64,000 nt of DNA from RDXT01 sp033765305. GTDB taxonomy: Bacteria; Bacteroidota; Bacteroidia; J057. A program made the position numbers and the translations under genes. Below are positions 45,041 to 53,372 of the stretch, in pieces. Within the stretch, counting starts at the first letter, position 1; each line of letters opens with the position of its first letter. Under the pieces are notes generated by a model. That model saw only the letters and a program-made list of their open reading frames with translations, searched no databases and had not been told where the DNA came from. The stretch spans positions 1 to 64,000 of the forward strand of contig JANRID010000010.1 in NCBI GenBank assembly GCA_033765305.1, read 5' to 3'.

Positions 45041-45371
45041 ATGCGGCGGGTCTGTGCGGGGTAAAGATAGGGAAAAAGCAGATGCGCAAGCTGCTCTTCG
45101 GGCTCCGGACAGCGCTGGAAACCGGCCCGGAAGGGAGGTAAGATTCCGGCTGATACAGGAAGCCGATCCTGCAACCAATCCAGGCTGGGCCGTATATACA
45201 ATATATAATATAAATGATTGAAATATTTTCATATCCTGATATTTTTCATACTCAGACAAATCTCATCCGGATGCGGCTTGTCCGTTCTTGAAGCCCGCAG
45301 CGCAGCAGGGAGTTTGCAGCGAATTCACAGTCAGCAGATTGTGAAGATGGAGTACTTGTAATGCTACGTAT
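45041..45371. other. Divergent intergenic region, AT-rich on its right side
   Basis: 331 bases without a gene. The left part carries the DUF4293 promoter core. From about 45190 to 45255 the sequence becomes very AT-rich (TATATACAATATATAATATAAATG) and includes the near-palindrome TGAAATATTTTCA at 45219-45231. I see no RNA gene. Confidence 0.45.
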
Positions 45372-45836
45372 ATGCGAACGCGTGCAGTGATGATCCTGTT
45401 GAGCGTTCTGGCTGGCGGGACGGTCCCCGCCCAGAGCGGCCTCGGAAGCTATGGCTTCACGGGGGGCGCTGCTGCCGGCGGCCGGGCTTACGCCCTGGTC
45501 CAGCCCTTTGCATTTGCCGGGCCGTCAGCTGTGATCGGCCTGCAGCCCGGCGTCCTGGCCCCGGTTGCGGAATCAGCCGCGCCCGAAGCCCTTGCCGGGG
45601 TGTTTTTCTACCCCAACCCCGTCGCCGCTGTCCTCCACATCCGGGTCGACAACCCGCAGTGGGCAGGCGCCCGGCTGCAGGTGCTCGACCTGCACGGGAA
45701 ACAGGCCGCCATGCTGCCAGTGACCCTGGGGATGCAGGAACTGGATATGCAGGCGCTGCCCGCCGGAACCTATGCCCTGCGTCTGATCAGCCGCGAAGGG
45801 CAGCATTCGGGATCTGTGCTGATCGTCAGACAATAA
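45372..45836 (+). CDS. Small secreted protein with T9SS type A sorting domain
   Basis: 154 residues. A signal peptide (about 1-20, ending TVPAQ) precedes a short Gly/Ala-rich middle. The C-terminal 75 residues are a type A T9SS sorting domain: F-F-Y-P-N-P-V-A-A-V-L-H-I, L-Q-V-L-D-L-H-G-K-Q, L-P-A-G-T-Y-A-L-R-L-I and S-G-S-V-L-I-V-R-Q. Such domains direct export across the outer membrane by the Por system and cell-surface anchoring. The cargo part is barely 50 residues. The next gene starts 42 bases downstream. Confidence 0.88.
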   Translation: MRTRAVMILLSVLAGGTVPAQSGLGSYGFTGGAAAGGRAYALVQPFAFAGPSAVIGLQPGVLAPVAESAAPEALAGVFFYPNPVAAVLHIRVDNPQWAGARLQVLDLHGKQAAMLPVTLGMQELDMQALPAGTYALRLISREGQHSGSVLIVRQ

Positions 45837-45878
45837 GTATGTGAGTGTTGTATAGGATACCCATGAAATAATGCGGTT

Positions 45879-47045
45879 ATGTGTAAGCCCTTATGTTCTG
45901 TATGGATGCTGCTGGCAATGGGCGCGATGCTGCAAGCCCAGCCCGGCATTCCGCAGCAGTTCCCCTTCAGCGGGACCTTGCTGCACGATGGAGCACCGTA
46001 TGATACGGAGAAGCCCGGCAACACCCGGGCGGATCTGCAGGTCTATTTCTTCAATGGAGCGCCGGATGCCGGCAGCGTGGCTGGGGATGTATTCCGTCAG
46101 GTCTTTGTCAACCAGCCGACGAATACCATCGGCGCGTTTGCGCTGACGGTCAATGATCCCGCTGTGCCGGCAGTGGGCGACTGGACAGCCATCGACTGGC
46201 TGGGCGGCGATGTGTGGATGGTGGTTACGGCAGAGATTTCGAACCAACCTGCGGAGGAGGTGGCCCGCTTCCGGGTGCTGCCCATGCCCTATGCGATGTA
46301 TGCCGTGCGGACAGAGCAGGTGAATCCGGCCCATGCCGTGAACGGGCAGGTGCTGAAGTACAACGGGACGGAATTTGTGCCGGGCACGGATAGTGTGCGG
46401 GTCTATCAGGCGGGTGCCGGGATCAGCATCAGCGGGAATACGATCGCTGCGCAGGATACGAGTTCGGCGAATGAGCTGCAGTCTTTGTCGTTGCAGGCAA
46501 CGATGCTGTCGCTTGTTCCACAAACATCAGGTACTATGCCTGTCAACATCTCGCCGAAGATTGCGGTTTTGAAAGAAGTAAAACCAGCCGCCGCTAACGG
46601 TGGAGCAGGAACATTTACGGCTGCGCAGTGGACGAATCGATTAATGACAGAAGTGAAGCCAGACTATAGTACAAGTTCTAATGAAAATAATTTCGTTTAT
46701 ATTCCTTCAGGAGCAGATTATTTTACATTGCAACCTGGGAAATATTATATCCGAGCAATCGCCCCCGCATATAGTGTTGGCAGGCATATCATTGTCCTTA
46801 GAACCTTAGCTGGCGTGGATGATATTATTGGTAGATCATCATATGCTTTAGAGCAGGCGGGTTCAAGAGTGCAGACGGATGCGGAGCTAATTGGGTTTGT
46901 GGACATCAATGTTGCTACATCCTACAGGATTTTACATCGGTGCTCAGTAACGAATACTACTTATGGCCTTGGGCTTGTCGTAGAGTCTGGTTGGGGGATT
47001 CTCGCAGCGCCCATGACTGTTGTCGAAATCATCAAACTTCGATAA
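45879..47045 (+). CDS. Exported surface protein with compositionally foreign C-terminal half
   Basis: 388 residues. It has a signal peptide (to about residue 21, MLQAQ) and an N-terminal region with D-L-Q-V-Y-F-F-N-G-A-P. A connector follows, V-N-G-Q-V-L-K-Y-N-G-T-E-F-V-P-G-T-D, then V-Y-Q-A-G-A-G-I-S-I-S-G-N-T-I, common in Bacteroidota surface and fibre-like proteins. From about residue 215 the DNA becomes AT-rich. That C-terminal part ends G-L-G-L-V-V-E-S-G-W-G-I-L-A-A-P-M and looks like a beta-sandwich head domain (C1q- or fibre-head-like). No T9SS domain is evident. Function unknown; adhesion is an inference. Confidence 0.7.
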   Translation: MCKPLCSVWMLLAMGAMLQAQPGIPQQFPFSGTLLHDGAPYDTEKPGNTRADLQVYFFNGAPDAGSVAGDVFRQVFVNQPTNTIGAFALTVNDPAVPAVGDWTAIDWLGGDVWMVVTAEISNQPAEEVARFRVLPMPYAMYAVRTEQVNPAHAVNGQVLKYNGTEFVPGTDSVRVYQAGAGISISGNTIAAQDTSSANELQSLSLQATMLSLVPQTSGTMPVNISPKIAVLKEVKPAAANGGAGTFTAAQWTNRLMTEVKPDYSTSSNENNFVYIPSGADYFTLQPGKYYIRAIAPAYSVGRHIIVLRTLAGVDDIIGRSSYALEQAGSRVQTDAELIGFVDINVATSYRILHRCSVTNTTYGLGLVVESGWGILAAPMTVVEIIKLR

Positions 47046-47087
47046 GTCCCCCTCATGCATCGGTACAGGTGCGCAGCTGATTACCTC

Positions 47088-47115
47088 CCCCGCCTCCCGG
47101 CGGGGGATTTTTTTT
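47088..47115 (+). terminator. Intrinsic terminator after the surface protein gene
   Basis: CCCCCGC (47088-47094), a five-base loop, GCGGGGG (47100-47106), then A and eight T (47108-47115). It lies 42 bases past the stop. Confidence 0.85.
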
Positions 47116-47220
47116 CGCCCGCCGGTCCGCCCGCTTCCCGCAGTTTTCCGCCGGCATATCCCCATATCCCGGAGCCTTCGTATGTTTGTGGACTGAATCA
47201 CTGCTTCCAACCGGCATTCC

Positions 47221-48639
47221 ATGCAGCATCAGGCCGCCGTACAAGCTCCGGTGTTTACCCTGCTCCGGCAATGCGCCCGCGAGACGGGGATGCGCGTGTA
47301 TGTCATCGGCGGCTTTGTGCGCGACTACCTGATGGGCATGCCGCAGCGCACGGACATCGATATTGTCGTGGAGGGCTCCGGCATCGAGGCGGCGCGCTGC
47401 TTCGCGGAGCTGTCCGGCGCCGAGGTGGTGCATGTGTTCCAGAACTTCGGCACGGCGATGGTCCGCATGGGCGAATCGCAGGTGGAGTTTGTCGGCGCGC
47501 GCCGCGAGAGCTACCGCAGCCATTCGCGCAAGCCCTCCGTAAAAACCGGCAGCCTGGAGGACGACCAGCTGCGCCGTGATTTCACCATCAACGCGCTGTC
47601 CATTTCCCTCAACGACGCCGATTTCGGCACCCTGCACGATCCTTTCGGCGGGCTCGAAGATCTCCGCAGCGGCATCCTCCGCACCCCGGCCGATCCGGAC
47701 CTGACCTTCTCCGACGACCCCCTGCGCATGCTGCGCGCCGTACGCTTCGCCGGCCGCCTGGGCTTCCGCATCGAGGACCGCACCTTCCAGTCCATCGTCC
47801 GCAACCGCCAGCGGATCAGCATCGTATCGCAGGAGCGGGTTACAGACGAGCTGAACAAAATCATCCTCGCGCAGCAGCCCTCCGCCGGCTTCCGGCTGCT
47901 GTTCAGCAGCGGCCTTCTGGAGCTGATCTTCCCGGAGCTGCAGCGCATGCACGGCATCGACTATGTGGACGGACAGGGCCACAAGGACAATTTTTTCCAT
48001 ACCCTCCAGGTGCTGGACAATGTGGCTGCATTCAGCGACTCGCTCTGGCTGCGCTGGGTGGCCATCCTGCACGACATCGCCAAGCCGCTGACCAAGCGCT
48101 ACGACCCCCAGGCCGGCTGGACCTTCCACGGCCATGAGGAGCGCGGCGCCCGCATGACGCCGGCCATCTTCCGCCGCTTCCGCCTGCCGCTGGGCGATCC
48201 GCTGAAATACGTGACCAAGCTCGTGCGCCTCCACCAGCGCCCCATCGCCCTCGTCAACGAACCCACATCCGACAGCGCCATCCGGCGCCTCGTCGTGGAT
48301 GCCGGCGAAGACCTCGGCGATCTGCTCGCCTTCTGCCGCGCCGATATTACCTCCCGCAACGACCGCAAGGTCCGCCGCTTCCTCGAAAACTACGAAGCGC
48401 TCGAACGCCGCATCCGCGAGGTGGAGGAGCGCGACAACCTCCGCAACTGGCAGCCGCCCGTGACGGGCGAAATCATCATGCAGGCCTTCGGCCTCGTGCC
48501 CGGGCCTACGGTCGGACACATCAAGAACGAAGTCCGCGAAGCCATTCTCGACGGGGTCATCCCCAACGACCTGGAGGCGGCGCTTGCGTATATGTATCAG
48601 ATTGCGCCCAAATACCTGAATCCCGATGCCAACGCCTGA
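47221..48639 (+). CDS. CCA tRNA nucleotidyltransferase with HD domain
   Basis: 472 residues of the class II nucleotidyltransferase family. G-G-F-V-R-D at 30-35 and T-D-I-D-I-V-V at 44-50 give the catalytic aspartates (Asp45, Asp47). R-R-D-F-T-I-N-A-L binds the nucleotide, and D-P-L-R-M-L-R-A-V-R-F-A is the conserved C motif. A C-terminal HD domain (I-L-H-D-I-A-K-P) follows. It adds or repairs the CCA end of tRNAs; the tRNA-Cys in this window lacks an encoded CCA, so the enzyme is needed for it. A TATGTTTG core at 47181-47188 may be its promoter. Confidence 0.92.
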   Translation: MQHQAAVQAPVFTLLRQCARETGMRVYVIGGFVRDYLMGMPQRTDIDIVVEGSGIEAARCFAELSGAEVVHVFQNFGTAMVRMGESQVEFVGARRESYRSHSRKPSVKTGSLEDDQLRRDFTINALSISLNDADFGTLHDPFGGLEDLRSGILRTPADPDLTFSDDPLRMLRAVRFAGRLGFRIEDRTFQSIVRNRQRISIVSQERVTDELNKIILAQQPSAGFRLLFSSGLLELIFPELQRMHGIDYVDGQGHKDNFFHTLQVLDNVAAFSDSLWLRWVAILHDIAKPLTKRYDPQAGWTFHGHEERGARMTPAIFRRFRLPLGDPLKYVTKLVRLHQRPIALVNEPTSDSAIRRLVVDAGEDLGDLLAFCRADITSRNDRKVRRFLENYEALERRIREVEERDNLRNWQPPVTGEIIMQAFGLVPGPTVGHIKNEVREAILDGVIPNDLEAALAYMYQIAPKYLNPDANA

Positions 48640-48643
48640 GCCG

Positions 48644-49312
48644 ATGACTGCTGCCTTCCATACCATCCTCCGCCGCCTGCACCTGCCGGGCCGGATGCTG
48701 CTGATCTGCGGCCTGCTTGCTGCCTGTCCGCTGGCAGCCCAGCCCGGCATCGGCCTGCGCTTCGCCACCAATCTCAACTATTTCCCCAGCCCCGCCGATT
48801 ATAATCTGGCCGAAGGGGTATTCACCACCGGGGTCTTTGGGGTATTTCTCAATAATTACACGGACAAAAGCGGCTTCGACCTGGGGCTGAATGTCGCCTA
48901 CAAAGACCATGACGGACGCGGATTCCCCAATCTGCCCGTGGTCATGCGGGATTACGGGGAAAACCAGAATGTCGGGTACACCGGCATCGAAATGGACCTC
49001 AAAGTAGGCCCCCGGCTGTATGCCTTTTACCCTAAAATCGGCTATGTACTGGGCTACCGGGTGCAGCAGGCCGGCTTCCAGACCGCCGGCGGCACGAACC
49101 GCATCAACCGGTGGTACCTGATGCTGCCCTTCGGGCTGTCCACCTACCTGCCCACGCAGTTCGGCAGCGTCGGGTTCGGCGGCTTTTACCACCTGGGCCT
49201 GCTCAACGTGCTCCGCAATCCCGGCAGCGGCAGCCCCGGCACGATTTACGACGGCGGGCGCCAGCGCTACATCACGTTTGAAATTACCGTTTCCTACGGC
49301 CTGCGGCCCTGA
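48644..49312 (+). CDS. Outer-membrane beta-barrel protein
   Basis: 222 residues from the ATG at 48644, or 228 from an ATG at 48626 that would overlap the CCA enzyme gene by 14 bases. A signal peptide (M-L-L-I-C-G-L-L-A-A-C-P-L-A-A-Q) is followed by strands such as G-L-R-F-A-T-N-L-N-Y-F-P-S and Y-T-G-I-E-M-D-L-K-V-G-P-R. The final strand is Y-I-T-F-E-I-T-V-S-Y-G-L-R-P. The eight-strand-like barrel resembles PorT-type proteins. Probably cotranscribed with the CCA enzyme gene. Function unknown. Confidence 0.7.
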   Translation: MTAAFHTILRRLHLPGRMLLICGLLAACPLAAQPGIGLRFATNLNYFPSPADYNLAEGVFTTGVFGVFLNNYTDKSGFDLGLNVAYKDHDGRGFPNLPVVMRDYGENQNVGYTGIEMDLKVGPRLYAFYPKIGYVLGYRVQQAGFQTAGGTNRINRWYLMLPFGLSTYLPTQFGSVGFGGFYHLGLLNVLRNPGSGSPGTIYDGGRQRYITFEITVSYGLRP

Positions 49313-49317
49313 GCAGC

Positions 49318-50358
49318 TCAGCGCAGCCGGATCCGCGGGTCGGTAAGCGCGTAGAGCAGATCGGTGAGCACATGTACAAGCACGAAGACCGTGCCGATGC
49401 AGGCCGCACAGCCGAGAATGACCGGGAAGTCGTTGGTATTCAGCGCATCGATGGTCAGCTTGCCGATGCCCTGCCAGTCGAAGATGTATTCGATGAAAAA
49501 TGCGCCTGCAAGCAGCGAGGCGAGCCAGCCGGTGAGGGAGGTGATCACGGGATTGAGGGCATTGCGCAGGGCGTGGCGCCAGTAGACCCGGCGGGGCGGC
49601 AGCCCCTTGGCGCGGGCGCTGCGGATGTAGTCCAGGCTCAGGACATCCAGCATGCTGCTGCGGGTCAGCTGCACCAGCACGGCCAGCGGGCGGATGCCCA
49701 GCGCGAGGGCAGGCAGCAGCAGGTGCGCCCATACGATGCGGCTGCCCGTGCCGAAGATTTCCTCCTCAAACAGATAGCCGCTCACCGGCAGGCCGGTCCA
49801 GGGGCCGAGCACCACCGAAAACAGCCAGGCGACGAGCACGCCCACAAAAAACGACGGGGCGGACACCCCCAGGACCGACAGGGTCAGGATGCTGCGGTCC
49901 GCCCAGGTGTCGCGGCGGAGGGCGGCAGCCACGCCGAGCGGGATGCCGGCCAGGGCAGCGAACAGGAGCGAGGACAGGCCCAGCCAGGCGGTGCCGCCCA
50001 GGCGGGCGGCGATGAGCGCGCCGACCGGGGCCTGGCTCTGGTAGGAACGGCCCAGATCGGGCCATTTGAGCGCGAGGGCGCCGCCGCGCAGCGGCACCAG
50101 CCCCAGGGCACCCTGCGCCAGCCCTGCCGAATCCGCCCAGCCGATGGGCGATAGGCCGTTGAGGTAGGTGAAATACCGGACCGGCAGGGGCTGGTCCAGC
50201 CCGTACTTCGCGCGCACCGCCGCGCGCGTCGCCGCGTCGGCGTTGTCCTCCACGAGGTAATCGGTCGGGTCGCCGAGGGCGTAAAAAATCACGAACAGCA
50301 GCGTGACGATTCCCCAGATCACGCCGATGCCCTGGAGCAGGCGGCTCAGGATGTACAT
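49318..50358 (-). CDS. ABC transporter permease, DppB/OppB type, orphan
   Basis: 346 residues with about six transmembrane helices. The N-terminus, R-L-L-Q-G-I-G-V-I-W-G-I-V-T-L-L-F-V, and the Y-G-L-D-Q-P-L-P-V-R-Y motif mark a peptide-type permease. The EAA loop is Y-I-R-S-A-R-A-K-G-L-P-P-R-R-V-Y-W-R-H-A-L-R-N. It would form half of the channel of a dipeptide/oligopeptide importer. Its usual partners (DppC, ATPases, binding protein) are not adjacent. It converges on the beta-barrel gene with five bases between stops. Confidence 0.9.
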   Translation of the reverse strand: MYILSRLLQGIGVIWGIVTLLFVIFYALGDPTDYLVEDNADAATRAAVRAKYGLDQPLPVRYFTYLNGLSPIGWADSAGLAQGALGLVPLRGGALALKWPDLGRSYQSQAPVGALIAARLGGTAWLGLSSLLFAALAGIPLGVAAALRRDTWADRSILTLSVLGVSAPSFFVGVLVAWLFSVVLGPWTGLPVSGYLFEEEIFGTGSRIVWAHLLLPALALGIRPLAVLVQLTRSSMLDVLSLDYIRSARAKGLPPRRVYWRHALRNALNPVITSLTGWLASLLAGAFFIEYIFDWQGIGKLTIDALNTNDFPVILGCAACIGTVFVLVHVLTDLLYALTDPRIRLR

Positions 50359-50431
50359 AGCAGGCAGGTTGACGGTGCGAACCGGATGCAGTGCAAGATA
50401 CGCAGCCTGCGCCTATATCCGCATACAGCAG

Positions 50432-50456
50432 AAAGGGCGGCCATAAGCCGCCCTTT
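50432..50456 (-). terminator. Hairpin terminator of the ompA-like gene
   Basis: AAAGGGCGGC pairs perfectly over ten bases with GCCGCCCTTT around CATAA. It lies 25 bases past the OmpA stop on the minus strand. The T of the stem gives only a short U-run, so efficiency is uncertain. Confidence 0.7.
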
Positions 50457-50480
50457 GCAGGATGCTGGTATTCAAATCGC

Positions 50481-52259
50481 TCAGCGCACGCACTCGAATT
50501 CCACGCGGCGGTTCACGTAGTGGAGGGGTTCGAGCTTGGTGTTCTGGCGGTTTTCAGGCAGGTTTTTGATCACGTTTTCCTTCTCGCCTTTGTACTGGGT
50601 CATGAAGCGGGCCCGCTCGATGCCGTAGGTATTGGCGATGAAGTTGATCGTGTTTTCGACCCGGCGCTTGGAGAGGTCTTCATTGTAGGTATCCGTGTTG
50701 CGGACGTCGGCGTGGCCGGTAGCGCGGATTTTCACGGAGGGGTTGGCCTTCATCACCTGGGCGATGTAGTACAGCTCAGGATAGAATTCCGGCTTGATTT
50801 CGTCGCGGTCGAGGTCGAAGTAGATGATCGGCAGGAGGCAAGCCACATCCAGGGCGGAGCCGCCTTCCTGAGGCTGAGGCTTGGGCAGCTGAATGGCAAC
50901 GCCTTTGGCATCGTAGTACATGCCGGCGGGCGAGTTGGGCTCTTTGTCGTAGATGTCGGGCACGCCGTCGTTGTCGGTGTCGAGGGCTACGCCGCGGCCG
51001 TCCACTGCAGCGCCTTTGGGCGAGAAGGGCTGATCGTCATCCACATCCGGGTAGCCGTCGCCGTCGGAGTCGAGGGTGCGGCCCTGGTTGTCCACGAGGG
51101 TGCCTTCGGGCGTATCGGGCTCTTTGTCGTAGAGGTCGGGCACGCCGTCGCTGTCGGTGTCTTCGGTCAGCTTGCGCACGGTTTCGCGGGCTTCTTTGGC
51201 GTCGCTGTAGATATCGGTCAGCGGGTTGGTCCACCAGAGCGATTCTTCGCCTTTTCCGAGGCGGAAGTGGATGCCGAGGGTGGTATGGTTGTAGCTGTCG
51301 AAGTCGCGGGTAGCGGCGGTGATGCTTTCAGCGGGGCCGCCGCCGAAGCCCACTTCGCTCCACTGGTTGCCGTCGAGGAGGTCATCGTTGGACCAGGAGA
51401 TGCGGTGCTCCAGTTCGAGCTCGACCCGGCGGCTGAGGCGGAGGCGGATACCGGCGGCGCCGCTCAGGAAGGGGTTGACGGTGTAGTTTTCACCGCCGAA
51501 GGTGAGGCTGGTCTGGGCCTGGTGGCCTTCGCCGGGCGTCTCGTAGGTGCCGTCCTGGTTGGCGCGGAGCAGGTCGAGGCGCTGCTTGCGGCCATCGATG
51601 CGGAACGTATTGACATCGTTGAGCGGGATCTGATCCACCTGCGGGAAGAACTCGTAGGGCTGGTTCTGGGCGTCGAGCGCATCGACGGAGGTGGTGAACG
51701 CCATCCCGCCGATGCCGGCGGCGGCGTAGATGTGCCAGTTGCTCTGCTCCTTGTAGAAGTTGATGTTGTTCAGTTCGATCACCCCCTGCAGCGCGAGGTC
51801 GGCATAGCGCATGCGGTAGTTGTAGAACACGATCGGAGCCGCATCCGAAGCGGGGTTGAAGACGCTGCGGTTGTTGGGATAGTAGATTTCATCCCAGGGG
51901 TTGCGGACGTGGTTGCGGTAGCCCGTAGTGGAGCCGTAGTTCTGGCCTTTGGTCTGGCCGGCGCCGGCCTGGAGGCGCAGCGAGAACGTGTGGCCCATGG
52001 CGCGGCGCACGTCGAGGGCGAAGCCCATGCCGGGCTGGCCTTTTACGTCGCCGGCTACGTAGCCGAGACCGCCTTTCACCCCGATCGACCAGTTGTTTTT
52101 GGGCTGGGGCGGAAAGAGGTATTCCCCGTCGTCAAAGGCATCCTTCTGGTCATAGTCCCGTTTGCGGATGTTATTGTACTTATCGTCCTCCTGCGCGAAA
52201 GCAGGGACGATAAACGAGCCGAGGAATACAAGTAAAAGCAGAATACCAATGCGTTTCAT
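50481..52259 (-). CDS. OmpA family protein with TSP3-type repeats
   Basis: 592 residues. A signal peptide (ending VPAFAQ) precedes an N-terminal beta-barrel (about 55-350; S-I-G-V-K-G-G-L-G-Y opens it). Next is an acidic region of calcium-binding thrombospondin type 3 repeats (about 365-455, with D-S-D-G-D-G-Y-P-D-V-D-D and D-T-D-N-D-G-V-P-D-I-Y). The C-terminal OmpA domain begins I-Y-F-D-L-D-R-D-E-I-K-P and has the peptidoglycan-binding A-T-G-H-A-D and S-K-R-R-V-E-N-T-I-N-F. It ties the outer membrane to the wall. Its promoter core seems to be TACCTTTG at 52376-52369, giving a leader of about 100 bases. Confidence 0.93.
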   Translation of the reverse strand: MKRIGILLLLVFLGSFIVPAFAQEDDKYNNIRKRDYDQKDAFDDGEYLFPPQPKNNWSIGVKGGLGYVAGDVKGQPGMGFALDVRRAMGHTFSLRLQAGAGQTKGQNYGSTTGYRNHVRNPWDEIYYPNNRSVFNPASDAAPIVFYNYRMRYADLALQGVIELNNINFYKEQSNWHIYAAAGIGGMAFTTSVDALDAQNQPYEFFPQVDQIPLNDVNTFRIDGRKQRLDLLRANQDGTYETPGEGHQAQTSLTFGGENYTVNPFLSGAAGIRLRLSRRVELELEHRISWSNDDLLDGNQWSEVGFGGGPAESITAATRDFDSYNHTTLGIHFRLGKGEESLWWTNPLTDIYSDAKEARETVRKLTEDTDSDGVPDLYDKEPDTPEGTLVDNQGRTLDSDGDGYPDVDDDQPFSPKGAAVDGRGVALDTDNDGVPDIYDKEPNSPAGMYYDAKGVAIQLPKPQPQEGGSALDVACLLPIIYFDLDRDEIKPEFYPELYYIAQVMKANPSVKIRATGHADVRNTDTYNEDLSKRRVENTINFIANTYGIERARFMTQYKGEKENVIKNLPENRQNTKLEPLHYVNRRVEFECVR

Positions 52260-52740
52260 ATACTTCCTTCCGGTTAATTTACGCTTCTGGTTGAGTTTGT
52301 CATGAACCCGAGAACTCGTGAAATTTCGAGCAATTCCACATTTCTTGTATTCGCCTCATCAGGCTTGTCAAAGGTAACAAACCGGCGAACCGATTATCAA
52401 TGCCAGGCAAGCGCCCCGCATCAGGAATCATGTTAGTTACACGCAAAAAATGTACCTAATGCGATGGTGCAGGGTTTCCAGGCTCAGATAATTGAAAGAA
52501 CACGAATCATTCGCCCAGGCGGAGTCTCTGTCTGTCCGGGATGCTCATGGCGGCGAAGCATCCGTCATGAAGCGAAGGCAAAAAAGCAGCCGGGGACGAG
52601 AACTATCAAGGGCGGGATTGGGAATTGCCGAAAAGGCCCATCGAATGGTCCGGATTCTTACTGGAATGGTCAAGAGCAGGAAGGGAGTGTCCGGATCAGG
52701 TATTCCCAAGGGGTGAAAAGAACCTGTGCAGGGAATGTTG
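52260..52740. other. Long intergenic region upstream of ompA and tRNA-Cys
   Basis: 481 bases. The left third is the ompA promoter and leader, with TACCTTTG on the minus strand at 52376-52369. From 52464 to 52740 there are two short open frames (74 and 147 codons, the latter running through the tRNA) with no recognisable product. An unannotated RNA is possible but I see no signature. Confidence 0.45.
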
Positions 52741-52811
52741 AGGCGACGGGCGGATTCGAACCGCCGTACAAGGTTTTGCAGACCTGTGCCTCACCCCTCG
52801 GCCACGTCGCC
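52741..52811 (-). tRNA. tRNA-Cys (anticodon GCA)
   Basis: On the minus strand the cloverleaf folds: acceptor GGCGACG/CGTCGCC, D-arm GCC/GGC, anticodon loop CTGCAAA with GCA, and T-arm GGCGG-TTCGAAT-CCGCC. The discriminator is T. CCA is not encoded (CAA follows). The outermost anticodon-stem pair is a C/T mismatch. Confidence 0.92.
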
Positions 52812-52928
52812 TTGCGAATCTGGGCAAAGTGCCCCTGTCAATTGCGCAGCAAACCTACATATTTATCCGGCTCCATCCAATACGTGCAGGAAAAAGTTGA
52901 TGCTTAAAATTGCAGGGTGCGTAATATT

Positions 52929-53315
52929 TTACCCGCTAATGCTGCGGTTGGCCGCATCTTTCCTGCTGAGCGTCAGCTCCACCGCGGTCTGTGCGCATTT
53001 TCCCATCGACATCGGGCGCTTTTTGCTCACCCGCACCCGGCAGGCTTCCACCAGGGCAAACTGCGCCAGGATCTGCCCGGCAATCTGCCCGGCGAGCCGC
53101 TCCAGCAGGTTGGCCGGCTGGTCCATGACCTGCAGCACCGTGCGGTACACCTGGAAATAATCCACCGTGTCGGCCAGCGCGTCGCTCTCCGCAGCCGCCT
53201 CCAGCGGCGCCTCCAGGTACACGTCCACCGTGTAGGCATTGCCCTGCTGCCGCTCGCGCGCGTGCACGCCGTGGTATGCCCATATTTCGATCCCTTCGAG
53301 TGCGATCTGGCCCAT
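52929..53315 (-). CDS. folB: Dihydroneopterin aldolase
   Basis: 128 residues. I-A-L-E-G-I-E-I-W-A-Y-H-G-V-H-A-R-E-R opens the protein, with the characteristic Y-x-H-G-V-x-x-x-E motif. D-T-V-D-Y-F-Q-V-Y follows, and V-R-V-S-K-K-R-P carries the catalytic lysine. The enzyme makes 6-hydroxymethyl-dihydropterin for folate. It is last in a minus-strand row folP-cdaA-folB, 57 bases after cdaA. The C-terminal 20 residues beyond the conserved strand are unremarkable. Confidence 0.92.
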   Translation of the reverse strand: MGQIALEGIEIWAYHGVHARERQQGNAYTVDVYLEAPLEAAAESDALADTVDYFQVYRTVLQVMDQPANLLERLAGQIAGQILAQFALVEACRVRVSKKRPMSMGKCAQTAVELTLSRKDAANRSISG

Positions 53316-53372
53316 ATCTTCCTGCTGCCTGCCGGATACCGCCGCCGGCAGGGGGGCAAATCTACGGTTTTA

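Noticed and set aside
50391..52235. 614-codon open frame opposite the OmpA gene
   Set aside because: Shadow of OmpA on the other strand; no start context and no domain.
52464..52907. 147-codon open frame upstream of and across tRNA-Cys
   Set aside because: It reads through the tRNA gene, and the product has no similarity I can recognise.
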